DNA of 17,227 bases from DASPRM01 sp035319065 (GCA_035319065.1 DATHDM010000164.1:1-17227), one strand, 5' to 3'. Positions 8,083 through 15,389 are shown, counted from the first letter of the stretch. The notes: generated by a model not told the origin, from the sequence alone. Made by a program: numbers and translations.

Positions 8083-8898
8083 TCAGCCCTGCTTTGCCGT
8101 CGGCGGAGCCAATGCGACGGCCGCTTCGCAGGTGAGCAGGAGGAAGGTGAAGGTCTCCTGTAGATAGAGCCGGACCATGCTATCGGTGTGGTTGAGATAG
8201 CCGATGGAAGCATCCTGGCCAATGTGCAGTTCAAAGTTGCCGCCACGCGTGGTCATAACCACCGCACCAGGGATGGCAGGCGCCCAGATGATCTTGTCGT
8301 CGACCAGTCGCTTGACGTGCTCCAGGACGGGATACCCATGATCACTGGTCTCAGCCAACGCAGTGTAGGCGTCAGCGCCAAGCAGCACCGCGTAGGGCCC
8401 ATTGACGCCGACAAGCCGTAACTGGCTCAGCGCTTGGGCAAACGCCTCCGGGTATTCACGTACATCGCCAGGTAGAGTTTTCGTGGGATTGCTGGTCCCC
8501 TGACAGACGCCCACGATTCCGGCCGCGCTATACCCCACAAATATGGCGCCGTCCTCAGCAAATGCCAGCCGGCGCGCCGCGATCTTGGCCGGTTCCCAGT
8601 CTGAATCGTTGGCGCCGCGTTCAACGTCGTCGATCGCCTGCCGCTCCAGTTCGAATGGAATCCGCAACTCGACCAGTGCCTTCACCTCGCGCTGGTTGCT
8701 GAGGATGCCGTCCCCTGGGGTCGCGATTGCCCGCAGGTGGCCGGTACCGACGGCGGAGAGGCCCATACCCGCCGGACCATGCACATCAACGGCTCGCCGG
8801 CCCGCAAGGTGGCGCTTGAACGTACGCGTCATTTCCTCTTCGATCTGGGCCCAGGCGGCATCGGAGATCGGGGCAAGCTCGCGATGCAGATTATTCAT
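8083..8898 (-). CDS. enc: Encapsulin shell protein (family 1, HK97 fold, linocin-M18-like)
   Basis: A 271-residue encapsulin, the usual length. It self-assembles into a cytoplasmic icosahedral shell that packages cargo bearing a targeting peptide. Family features in order: the N-terminal helix with HRELAPISDAAWAQIEEE at 5-22, RRAVDVHGPAG at 34-44, the RIPFELERQAIDDVERG stretch at 79-95 followed by DSDWEP, the A-domain with FVGYSAAGIVGV at 120-131, the region around SDHGYPVLEHVKRLV (185-199) expected to line the five-fold pore, and RGGNFELHIGQDASIGY (218-234) with QETFTF near the end. At the place of the flavin-binding Trp of the Thermotoga shell (in its LWELDN stretch) this protein has Q86, so FMN binding there is unlikely. 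The ATG overlaps the peroxidase stop by 8 bases, and its SD lies inside the peroxidase gene. Shell and cargo are therefore made together. Confidence 0.96.
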   Translation of the reverse strand: MNNLHRELAPISDAAWAQIEEEMTRTFKRHLAGRRAVDVHGPAGMGLSAVGTGHLRAIATPGDGILSNQREVKALVELRIPFELERQAIDDVERGANDSDWEPAKIAARRLAFAEDGAIFVGYSAAGIVGVCQGTSNPTKTLPGDVREYPEAFAQALSQLRLVGVNGPYAVLLGADAYTALAETSDHGYPVLEHVKRLVDDKIIWAPAIPGAVVMTTRGGNFELHIGQDASIGYLNHTDSMVRLYLQETFTFLLLTCEAAVALAPPTAKQG

Positions 8899-9985
8899 GT
8901 TCGACTTCTCCTTTCAGGGAACCGACCCGCAAGGAACCATCACTCTCGCGCCGCATGGTCGGCGCGGCCTCCGCTGGGGACGACACGGCAGAAGAAACCG
9001 CGACCGCAGATCCCTCTTCCGATACGCCTTCCAGAAAGGTTGCGGTCGGCACGAAGAAAAGATTCCCGGTAACCGCGCGGCTGAAGTCGAGCAGCCGGTC
9101 ATAGTTGCCAGGCGGGCGCCCGACAAACATGTTCTCCAGCATCTGTTCAATCGTGCGTGGCGAACGGCTGTAGCCAATGAAATAGGTTCCGAATTCGCTG
9201 GAACCGGGACGCCCGAAAGGCATGTTGTCGCGCAGGATTTTGATTTCTTTGCCGTTCTCAACGATCGTCGTGAGTGCGTTGTGTGCGGAAGTGGGCTTGA
9301 CCGAATCGTCCAATTCTATGTCGGACAGTTTAGTGCGCCCGATAATTCGTTCCTGTGCCTCGGTGGACAACGCATTCCAGCCGGCCAGATCGTGCAGGTA
9401 CCTCTGCACAATCACGTAACTCCCGCCCGCGAATTTTGCATCTTCGTCACCGATGAGCGCCGCTTCTGCTGCTTCGTCGCCCCTCGGATTCTCCGTGCCA
9501 TCCACAAACCCTATGAGATCGCGGTCGTCGAAATATCGGAACCCGTGCACCTCGTCGACTGGGGAGGCCGCCTCGCCGATTCGCGCCATGATCTGTGTTG
9601 CCATCTCGAAACACAAATCCATCCGCTTCGCGCGGATGTGGAACAGCAAGTCGCCCGGGGTCGAGACGGCATGGCGCGCCCCGGCGCGAATCTCGCGAAA
9701 TGGATGCAGCTCCGCCGGGCGCGGCCCGCCAAATAGTTGATCCCAGGCGTCGGACCCAATCCCCATGATGCAGGAAAGCCCGGCCTCGATGTCGCGAAAT
9801 TCCACTGCGCGAAATATGGCTGCGAGATTCGCGCAAAAGGATCGAACCACTGTTCGATTGCCGGAGCCTGGTTTCAGCGCCACCACCAGAAAGATCGCAG
9901 CGCGGGTAAGCGGCGCGATGACCGCTTGCGCGACGCCGCGCGTGCCACCTGCCAGTTGTGGACTGCCGATTGGATTGGCCGCCAT
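8891..9985 (-). CDS. dyp: DyP-type haem peroxidase, encapsulin cargo with C-terminal targeting peptide
   Basis: A 364-residue dye-decolourising peroxidase using hydrogen peroxide to oxidise phenolic or dye-like substrates. Diagnostic residues: GFVDGTENPRG at 159-169 (catalytic D162), proximal haem ligand H235 in PTSAHNALT, N254 in RDNMPFG, and distal R274 in FIGYSRSP. There is no signal peptide, so it is cytoplasmic. After the catalytic domain (to about 320) comes a flexible Ala/Ser/Glu-rich linker (321-348) and then DGSLRVGSLKG at 349-359, which matches the known encapsulin cargo-loading peptide of DyP enzymes. Start: ATG at 9985 has GAGAGGA about 9 bases upstream; the frame continues to 10045 with an Arg-rich, unlikely extension. 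It is the first gene of the encapsulin operon and diverges from the Oar-like receptor. Packaging is inferred from the peptide and the gene order. Confidence 0.95.
   Translation of the reverse strand: MAANPIGSPQLAGGTRGVAQAVIAPLTRAAIFLVVALKPGSGNRTVVRSFCANLAAIFRAVEFRDIEAGLSCIMGIGSDAWDQLFGGPRPAELHPFREIRAGARHAVSTPGDLLFHIRAKRMDLCFEMATQIMARIGEAASPVDEVHGFRYFDDRDLIGFVDGTENPRGDEAAEAALIGDEDAKFAGGSYVIVQRYLHDLAGWNALSTEAQERIIGRTKLSDIELDDSVKPTSAHNALTTIVENGKEIKILRDNMPFGRPGSSEFGTYFIGYSRSPRTIEQMLENMFVGRPPGNYDRLLDFSRAVTGNLFFVPTATFLEGVSEEGSAVAVSSAVSSPAEAAPTMRRESDGSLRVGSLKGEVEHE
8908..8914 (-). promoter_or_regulatory. Shine-Dalgarno sequence of encapsulin embedded in the DyP targeting-peptide codons
   Basis: On the minus strand AAAGGAG sits 9 bases before the encapsulin ATG at 8898. 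The same bases are the Lys-Gly codons (AAA GGA) and first base of the Glu codon of the cargo peptide's end. It decides the encapsulin start and couples shell translation to completion of the cargo reading frame. Confidence 0.8.
8909..8941 (-). other. Encapsulin cargo-loading peptide coding segment at the end of the DyP gene
   Basis: These 11 codons encode DGSLRVGSLKG. The two copies of a G-S-L unit separated by two residues are the pattern by which encapsulated DyP and other family 1 cargo dock on the inner shell wall (established for Brevibacterium, Rhodococcus and Mycobacterium DyP systems). Five residues, EVEHE, follow before the stop. Confidence 0.9.
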
Positions 9986-10240
9986 CCGAAGCCATCCTCT
10001 CAGCCGTCCAAACCTCGATCGGGGGAGGCTCGGACAGCCTTGCATGCCAACAATGCGAGAGCCACCTTATCATTGCCCCGCGATGAAGGTCCACACGCCA
10101 CCCCCACTCCCATCCTGGGCAGATCCGGCATCGTGCCTGTCGGCCGCGCGAAACTCAGGCGGAATTCACTCAGGCACCCTCTACAAGGTGAACCGGGCGT
10201 AGAATGTTCGGCATTTTCCAAATCAAGAAGGAGATCCACC
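9986..10240. promoter_or_regulatory. 255-base divergent promoter region between DyP-encapsulin operon and Oar-like receptor
   Basis: Both flanking genes read away from this gap, so it must contain both promoters. On the plus strand TAGAAT at 10200-10205 is a good -10 match 35 bases before the receptor ATG, but no matching -35 is visible. ACTCAGGC occurs twice as a direct repeat (10153-10160 and 10168-10175), 15 bases apart start to start, a spacing of about one and a half helical turns just upstream of that -10. I see no RNA gene. The plus-strand frame of the receptor is open through the whole gap and into the DyP gene on the other strand, but this carries no protein signal. Confidence 0.4.
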
Positions 10241-13200
10241 ATGAGACTCCTCCACACGCTGGTATTGATTGTGCTTGCTTCCGCCACCTTGGCGGGCCAA
10301 ACCTTTCGGGGAACGATTCTGGGAATCGTCTCCGATCCCTCCGGAGCTATGGTTTCGGGCGCGAGCGTCGCTGTCCGCAATATGGACACCGGCCTGGAAC
10401 GCACCACCCAGACCAGCGCTGACGGCAGCTACTCGGTCCCTGAGCTTCCCATCGGCAGCTACATGGTCACCATAACCCAGCGCGGATTTCAGACCTGGGC
10501 CACTCGTGGTGTCGAAGTGAATGTGGCCACCGAACGCAGAGTCGATGCGCAGCTCAAGCCGGGTCAACTTTCTCAGACAGTGGAAGTGACCGGCGAGGAA
10601 TTGACACAGGTGGAAACCACCTCGTCAGAGTTGGGCGGCACACTCACGACCGGGCAAATTGAGGATATGCCGGTCAACGGGCGTGACTTCACCAAGCTGA
10701 TTTACTTGAATCCTGGAATTGCCGGCTCTCCCGACCAGATTTCCGATTCGCCCGGATCGTACGGACTGTTCTCCATGAACGGCTCGCGCGGGCGTGCCAA
10801 CAACTTCCTGCTCGACGGCACCGACATGAACGACGGATATCGCAACCTCCCCGCCATCAACGAGGCTGGAGTGTTCGGAGATCCGGCTACGATCCTGCCC
10901 TTGGATGCGGTCGCCGAGTTGCGGGTGCTCTCCAATTACGAGGCCGAATACGGCCGTAATTCTGGCGCGATCGTGAACATTGTCACCAAGAGCGGCACCA
11001 ACCAGTGGCATGGCTCGGCGCTGGAATTTTGGCGCAGTGGGCAACTCGGCGCCCGAAATTTCTTCAACACATCGGATCTACCCAAGAACTCGTTTCTCAA
11101 CAACCAGTTTGGCGGTTCCTTCGGCGGACCCATTATCAAAGATAAGACCTTCTTTTATGTGGACTATGAAGGGCAGCGGGAATCGGGCAAGCAGGCAGGA
11201 CTCAGTTGCGTGCCGACGGGAAGCGCGGCCGATGGCTCGCTCAGCCCCAATGATTCCAGCAATGTGGTGATTCAGAAGCTGCTTGCGCGCCATCCCTGGC
11301 CGGCGCCCAATTTTGGCAGTGGTGCTTGCCCCAATCTATCTACCGCCACACCCTTCACGAATCGTGTGGACAGCATGATCGCCAAGGTCGACCACAACTT
11401 CAACATACACAACCTGGTCAGCGGCCGCTATTACTTTGGAGACAGTGACCAGAGCTTCCCCTTCGCGCAGCTTGCCGGCGGTCTTCTTCCCGGCTTCAAC
11501 ACCGTCACGCCCACGCGCGTGCAGCTGGTCTCACTTTCCTGGGTGCGAGTCATGGGATCAAGCCAGGTCAATGAGGCACGGCTGGGCTGGAATCGTTTTG
11601 TAGAGGGCTTCTTCCCCGAAGACCAGAGCTTCAATCCCGCATCCATCGGCCTCAATACCGGGGTGGGAGCTTATGAGAGCGGTTTGCCCGTGATCAACGT
11701 CGCAGATTTTTCTAAAATTGGCGCCACTGAGGGAGTTCCGCGCAACCGGGTGGACTCCAACTGGCATTTCCTGGACAACTACTCCTGGAAATTCGGACGT
11801 CACGACCTGAAACTGGGTTACGAATTTCGCCGCACCACCATCACCCAGCGATTTGAGCATTCCTTTCGAGGCTCGCTCAGCTTCGACACTCTCGCCGACT
11901 TTCTCCAGGGGATTCCCGACGATGGCTCGCAGCGCCGCGGCAACACCATACGACACACTTTCCAGAACAATCACGGCTTGTACGTTCAGGATAGCGTCCG
12001 CTGGAGTCCGCGCCTTACGCTGAATCTCGGCCTGCGTTGGGACTACTTTGGTGTTGTGGGTGAGAAGGACAACCTCCTCTATCAGTTTGTTCCGACCGGT
12101 GGCGGGGACAACGTGCCAGTCGGGCAGCTGTACGACAAGGACTACAACAATTTTGCTCCGCGCATTGCCTTCGCCTACGACCTCACCGGCAAAGGCAAGA
12201 CTGTCGTCCGAGGCGGATGGGGCATTTTCTATGACGCCTTCGCCCAGGACATCTTCCTCGGCCACCTGCCGTGGAACTGCGCTTTCTGTCCAGGACCGGC
12301 GTACGCGGGAATCGGCGCCGCAGCCATCCAGAAACTGAGCCTTACCGGCGGAGCGCTGGATCCCAATGTTCCGGTGTACGACGTCGCCAGCGCGGGGCCG
12401 CTGGGAGACTTCTTTGGCGCCGACCCCCACATGCGCACGCCCTACATACAGAATTTCAACCTCAACGTCCAGCAGGCACTTGGCAATAAAGCGGTCCTGC
12501 AGGTGGGATATGTAGGTGCAAAGGGCACAAAGCTATTCCGCTTCCGTGACATCAACCAGCCGAGTCAGGCACAGATCACGGCCTTTGACCTGGCAAATGG
12601 AGTCAGCGCTTATGGCGTGGCGCGGCCCTTTTCCAACCTCTTCTATATCAATATGGAGGAATCGAAGGCGACCTCCATCTACCACGGCCTCCAGACCAGC
12701 CTGCGCCTGAGCAGTTGGCATGGTTTCTCCAGTCAGGTGAACTTCACCTGGTCGCACTCCATTGATGACGCCAGCGACAGCGAAGACTTCACGCCTAACC
12801 AGGCCCAGCCGACCAACAGCCTGAACCCGCTCGGCGAGCGTGGCAACTCCAGTTTCGACATTCGCCGGCGCTTCACTTGGAACTTCGCTTATGAACTCCC
12901 GAAATTCGGCGGCAGCATGAGCCGCCTGAAGAACGGTTGGGGTCTGGATGGCGTCGTCACCTTGCAGGATGGGCAGCCCTTCCACCTGAATTACCTGTTT
13001 GAAGGAGATTACTCCGGGGCCGGCGAAGGCTTTGACCGCCCAGACGTGGTCGGACCCATCCGCTATGGCAGCCTTCCATTCGACTTCCTCGATTTGAGCT
13101 CCTTTGCCGCCCCCTGCACCTGGAATCCTAATCTGAATCCGGGAGCTACGGACGAATCCAACTGTGTGGCCGGCACGCGTCATTTCGGTGATCTGGGACG

Positions 13201-13501
13201 GAACTCGATGCGGGGGCCGTCATTCAAGGAGGTCAATTTTTCCATCTTCAAGAACACGCCCATCACGGAGAAAGTGAATTTGCAGATCCGGGCAGAATTT
13301 TTCAACCTGTTCAATCATCCGAATTTCGCCAGCCCCATCATGCCCAACTTCGCTGCCGACATCGGCAGCCCCGACCCTGCCACCGGCCGCCACACCGGTT
13401 TCTATTCCTTGACGGCCACCGGCGATGTCGGCATTGGCAACCCGTTCCTGGGCAGTGGAGGTCCCCGCGGAGTTCAGTTCGCGGCCAAGATCACCTTCTG
13501 A
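10241..13501 (+). CDS. Oar-like TonB-dependent outer-membrane receptor with carboxypeptidase-regulatory domain
   Basis: A 1086-residue outer-membrane protein of the large Oar/CarboxypepD_reg-TonB type that is greatly expanded in Acidobacteriota. Order: signal peptide at 1-20 (cleavage near LAGQ), an Ig-like carboxypeptidase-regulatory domain at about 22-105 (GIVSDPSGAMVSGASVAV, then YSVPELPIGSYMVTI), a plug domain at about 110-250 (MPVNGRDFTKLIYLNPG, FLLDGTDMNDGY, EYGRNSGAIVNIVTKSGTN) and a long beta-barrel with repeated aromatic-ended strands, finishing with FAAKITF, whose terminal Phe is the usual outer-membrane insertion signal. It probably imports a large ligand such as an oligosaccharide or peptide with TonB energy; the ligand is not visible. 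Start: ATG at 10241 has AAGGAG 7 bases upstream and directly begins the signal, although the frame is open 504 bases further upstream. No SusD-like partner follows. Confidence 0.94.
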   Translation: MRLLHTLVLIVLASATLAGQTFRGTILGIVSDPSGAMVSGASVAVRNMDTGLERTTQTSADGSYSVPELPIGSYMVTITQRGFQTWATRGVEVNVATERRVDAQLKPGQLSQTVEVTGEELTQVETTSSELGGTLTTGQIEDMPVNGRDFTKLIYLNPGIAGSPDQISDSPGSYGLFSMNGSRGRANNFLLDGTDMNDGYRNLPAINEAGVFGDPATILPLDAVAELRVLSNYEAEYGRNSGAIVNIVTKSGTNQWHGSALEFWRSGQLGARNFFNTSDLPKNSFLNNQFGGSFGGPIIKDKTFFYVDYEGQRESGKQAGLSCVPTGSAADGSLSPNDSSNVVIQKLLARHPWPAPNFGSGACPNLSTATPFTNRVDSMIAKVDHNFNIHNLVSGRYYFGDSDQSFPFAQLAGGLLPGFNTVTPTRVQLVSLSWVRVMGSSQVNEARLGWNRFVEGFFPEDQSFNPASIGLNTGVGAYESGLPVINVADFSKIGATEGVPRNRVDSNWHFLDNYSWKFGRHDLKLGYEFRRTTITQRFEHSFRGSLSFDTLADFLQGIPDDGSQRRGNTIRHTFQNNHGLYVQDSVRWSPRLTLNLGLRWDYFGVVGEKDNLLYQFVPTGGGDNVPVGQLYDKDYNNFAPRIAFAYDLTGKGKTVVRGGWGIFYDAFAQDIFLGHLPWNCAFCPGPAYAGIGAAAIQKLSLTGGALDPNVPVYDVASAGPLGDFFGADPHMRTPYIQNFNLNVQQALGNKAVLQVGYVGAKGTKLFRFRDINQPSQAQITAFDLANGVSAYGVARPFSNLFYINMEESKATSIYHGLQTSLRLSSWHGFSSQVNFTWSHSIDDASDSEDFTPNQAQPTNSLNPLGERGNSSFDIRRRFTWNFAYELPKFGGSMSRLKNGWGLDGVVTLQDGQPFHLNYLFEGDYSGAGEGFDRPDVVGPIRYGSLPFDFLDLSSFAAPCTWNPNLNPGATDESNCVAGTRHFGDLGRNSMRGPSFKEVNFSIFKNTPITEKVNLQIRAEFFNLFNHPNFASPIMPNFAADIGSPDPATGRHTGFYSLTATGDVGIGNPFLGSGGPRGVQFAAKITF

Positions 13502-13529
13502 CCTGCGCTGGCCAGCACTGCACACGCAG

Positions 13530-13574
13530 ACGTGGGAGCATAAGAACATTGTCGTTCCCTACCTGTTCCCACGT
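13530..13574. terminator. Possible terminator hairpin between convergent genes
   Basis: ACGTGGGA at 13530-13537 and TCCCACGT at 13567-13574 are perfect inverted arms, with an inner pair GAAC (13544-13547) and GTTC (13554-13557) around a 6-base loop. The stem is interrupted by bulges of 6 and 9 bases and is not followed by a T-run, so a standard intrinsic terminator is doubtful. Its place, 29 bases after the receptor stop and before a convergent gene, is what suggests termination. Confidence 0.3.
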
Positions 13575-13589
13575 TGTTGAGGAGGAGAT

Positions 13590-13652
13590 ATGGCCGGGCC
13601 TCCAACCCAGCGGGACAAAAGCGAGCCCGACTGGACCCCGGACCCGCGATGA
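13590..13652 (+). CDS. Possible 20-residue small ORF with a strong Shine-Dalgarno
   Basis: GAGGAGGAGAT directly precedes an ATG that opens 20 codons (MAGPPTQRDKSEPDWTPDPR) and then TGA. The peptide is hydrophilic and Pro/Asp/Arg-rich, with no membrane segment and no similarity I recognise. The SD and spacing are as good as those of the real genes here, but so short a frame may be chance or the front of a decayed gene. It sits between the receptor and the opposing DUF1801 gene, ending 2 bases before that gene's stop. Confidence 0.25.
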   Translation: MAGPPTQRDKSEPDWTPDPR

Positions 13653-13654
13653 AG

Positions 13655-14122
13655 CTAGTCGGCCCGCTTGCTGCTCGCTCGCCGGGGCTTCGGCTTGAAG
13701 CTCGGCTTGCTCTTGCCCTCGAGATTGAGCGCTACGGCAGCGCGGATCAAATCCTTCAAGGCCGCCTCATCGATCTGGTCGCCTTCGTGGATGTCGATGG
13801 CGCGCCTCAGGTTCCCCTCGAGGCTGGAGTTGAACAGACGTGAAGGGTCCTGCAACGCAGCTCCCTTGGCAAATGTCACCTTGACCGTGTTCTTGTAGGT
13901 CTCTCCGGTGCAGACGATGCCGCCGTGGGACCAGACGGGAATCCCAGGCGATGTCGCCTTGGCCCACTTCCACTCTTCGACGATCTCCGGGTCCGCCTCG
14001 TGCACCATCTCGCGCACTCTCGCGAGCGTCTGCCCGCGCCAGTCGCCCAGTTCTTTGATCTTCTGGTCGATGGATGCAGAGGGGGATTCCATCCGGGCGG
14101 CCTTAGGATTCATTCTGTTCAT
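13655..14122 (-). CDS. DUF1801 (YdhG/YdeI-like) domain protein
   Basis: A 155-residue cytoplasmic protein of the DUF1801 type, whose function is not established. Seen: a helical N-terminal part (IDQKIKELGDWRGQTLARVREMV, about 18-40), then the conserved core ADPEIVEEWKWAKATSPGIP with VWSHGGIVCTGETYKNTVKVTFAKG, and a C-terminal helix around DIHEGDQIDEAALKDLIRAAV. The tail is basic (KSKPSFKPKPRRASSKR). Start: ATG at 14122 with AAAGG about 9 bases upstream; a second ATG at 14113 is possible. It is the last of four same-strand genes behind the first arsR. DUF1801 genes are often found beside ArsR-AHSA1 pairs, which supports a common transcription unit, but the 48- and 110-base gaps leave room for separate promoters. 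Confidence 0.85.
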   Translation of the reverse strand: MNRMNPKAARMESPSASIDQKIKELGDWRGQTLARVREMVHEADPEIVEEWKWAKATSPGIPVWSHGGIVCTGETYKNTVKVTFAKGAALQDPSRLFNSSLEGNLRRAIDIHEGDQIDEAALKDLIRAAVALNLEGKSKPSFKPKPRRASSKRAD

Positions 14123-14170
14123 TTATTCATACCTTTCGCATCGCAATTGTTCCGTCGCTGCAGCATCTTG

Positions 14171-14374
14171 TTACGCCGCTCTCTTCGAAATGAGTCGTCG
14201 AACGACATGGCCCTTCCACATCCACAATCCTGTAAGGACCATTACAGGAAGGAATACATACCGAGTTGCGGGGGCGTAGTCCGGAAGCTTTTCAAACGGA
14301 CTGTAGATGTATCCGAGTATCGGAATGGCAAAGATGATGTGAATCCAGCGGAAGATTGTACGTTGGCTGATCAT
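14171..14374 (-). CDS. Small 67-residue inner-membrane protein, function unknown
   Basis: Two hydrophobic stretches, IHIIFAIPILGYIY at about 11-24 and VFLPVMVLTGLWMW at 40-53, are joined by a short loop (SPFEKLPDYAPATRY) and flanked by basic ends (QRTIFRW; KGHVVRRLISKR). This predicts a two-span membrane protein with both ends positive. I know similar short proteins only as hypothetical neighbours of stress or ArsR/SRPBCC genes. Start: ATG at 14374; AAAGGGA lies 13 bases upstream, a rather long spacing. The ordered amphipathic pattern and the Trp/Tyr at membrane borders argue for a real gene. Confidence 0.68.
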   Translation of the reverse strand: MISQRTIFRWIHIIFAIPILGYIYSPFEKLPDYAPATRYVFLPVMVLTGLWMWKGHVVRRLISKRAA

Positions 14375-14411
14375 TGAATCTTGAATTCCCTTTCCACTCA
14401 GAGGCTTTGGC

Positions 14412-14442
14412 CCTGGCGCAGAAGAGGGCGCCTGCGCCCAGG
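14412..14442 (-). terminator. GC-rich hairpin in the gap behind the first AHSA1 gene
   Basis: CCTGGCGCAG (14412-14421) pairs with CTGCGCCCAGG (14432-14442) with a single bulged base and a 10-base loop. Read on the minus strand it lies 42 bases after the AHSA1 stop and 37 bases before the small membrane gene. There is no U-run after it, so it may attenuate transcription or protect RNA rather than terminate. Confidence 0.25.
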
Positions 14443-14484
14443 CTTGATTGTCCTAGGCTCCGCAGTGCTGCCGACAGGGCCGGG

Positions 14485-15030
14485 CTACCACTTGGGTTTC
14501 TCAACGCCGAACTGCTGTGCGTACTCGGCGTTCAAGCGCTGCCAGCCGAACTTCATGGCCCCGGGCCCCACGATGCGGCCAATGGGAGTTCCGCCGAGAA
14601 GCCGGTCCAGAACATCCAGGCAAATATGCCACCCGGCAGCGCCCCAGGAGATGAAGCGGCGATCGATGTTGTGCCACAGCGTCAGGCGCGTGCCGCTGCC
14701 GACGGCTTCGAGTTCCCACCGCATGTCGAAGTCGCCCCAGTTGTATTCCAGCAGCTTGGGAGCATCGGCTCGGGTCACGGTTGTGTCAGAAACCTGCAAA
14801 GCGGGCCCTCCCACCGTGGTGAGCTTCACCCTGGTTCCAACCGTGCCCAGGCTCCCATCGGCATCGAAGGGCGCCCACTCGCGCAGATGCGCCGGGTCGG
14901 TCAGCGCCTGCCAAACTTTTTCCGGCGGGTGACGCAGTTCTCGGACGAGGATGAGCGTCCACCTCTCTCCGTCTTTTCGCACCTGCGCCCCGCTGGCCGG
15001 GCCGGGTGTGTACTGCTCGCGATCGGTCAC
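14485..15030 (-). CDS. SRPBCC / AHSA1 (START-like fold) protein, partner of arsR
   Basis: A 181-residue protein of the Aha1-C-like SRPBCC superfamily, which forms a deep hydrophobic ligand pocket. Seen: LVRELRHPPEKVWQALTDP at 28-46 with HLREWAPF following (the family's opening strand-helix), TVGTRVKLTTVGG, LLEYNWGDFDMRWELEAVG, GTRLTLWHNI, and a C-terminal helix with GWHICLDVLDRLL. Its ligand and role are unknown; AHSA1 genes coupled to arsR are widespread. Start: GTG at 15030 overlaps the arsR stop as GTGA, with AAGGAG 6 bases upstream inside arsR. The frame is open to 15396 but the upstream part is the arsR shadow. Translational coupling to arsR is clear. Confidence 0.9.
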   Translation of the reverse strand: MTDREQYTPGPASGAQVRKDGERWTLILVRELRHPPEKVWQALTDPAHLREWAPFDADGSLGTVGTRVKLTTVGGPALQVSDTTVTRADAPKLLEYNWGDFDMRWELEAVGSGTRLTLWHNIDRRFISWGAAGWHICLDVLDRLLGGTPIGRIVGPGAMKFGWQRLNAEYAQQFGVEKPKW

Positions 15031-15389
15031 CTTTCTCTCCTTGTCTTCTTTCTCGTTGCTGTTGATTGCTCCATGCGGTCGAGGTGGCGTTCGAGAGCAT
15101 CTAGGTGATCGGACCAGAATCGGCGGAACTGAGACAGCCAGGCATCCATCTCCTGAAATGGTTCGGGTTTCAGCCGGTAGAGACGGCGCTGTGCGTCCAC
15201 CGTGGATTCCACGAAACCCGCCTCGCGCAGCACGCGCAGGTGCTTGGACACGGTGGGCTGCGGCATACGAAGCTGCCGCTCGATCTCGCCCACCGACTGT
15301 TGCGACGAGAGCAGGAGGCTCAATATCGCCCGGCGATTTGGCTCCGCAACGATTTCGAATACTGATTGCACCCTCCTTGTATACGCCAT
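15027..15389 (-). CDS. ArsR-family winged-helix repressor, first gene of the minus-strand arsR-AHSA1 operon
   Basis: A 120-residue winged-helix regulator. Seen: IVAEPNRRAILSLL at 13-26, SVGEIERQL at 32-40, recognition helix PQPTVSKHLRVLREAG at 43-58, wing RRLYRLKPEP at 68-77, and a basic tail. No Cys pair of metal-sensing ArsR proteins is present in the DNA-binding helix, so it belongs to the non-metal group linked to SRPBCC/AHSA1 proteins. It probably represses its own operon. The start is uncertain: ATG at 15389 has no SD and lies between the -35 and -10 of the best promoter, while GTG at 15371 (Val7 here) falls exactly at the expected transcription start and would give a leaderless 114-residue protein. 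The stop overlaps the AHSA1 GTG by 4 bases. Confidence 0.92.
   Translation of the reverse strand: MAYTRRVQSVFEIVAEPNRRAILSLLLSSQQSVGEIERQLRMPQPTVSKHLRVLREAGFVESTVDAQRRLYRLKPEPFQEMDAWLSQFRRFWSDHLDALERHLDRMEQSTATRKKTRRER

Noticed and set aside
9737..10240. Upstream extension of the Oar-like receptor frame by 168 codons
   Set aside because: It runs antisense through the DyP gene, lacks an SD, and would bury the signal peptide; the ATG at 10241 has a strong SD and starts the signal directly.
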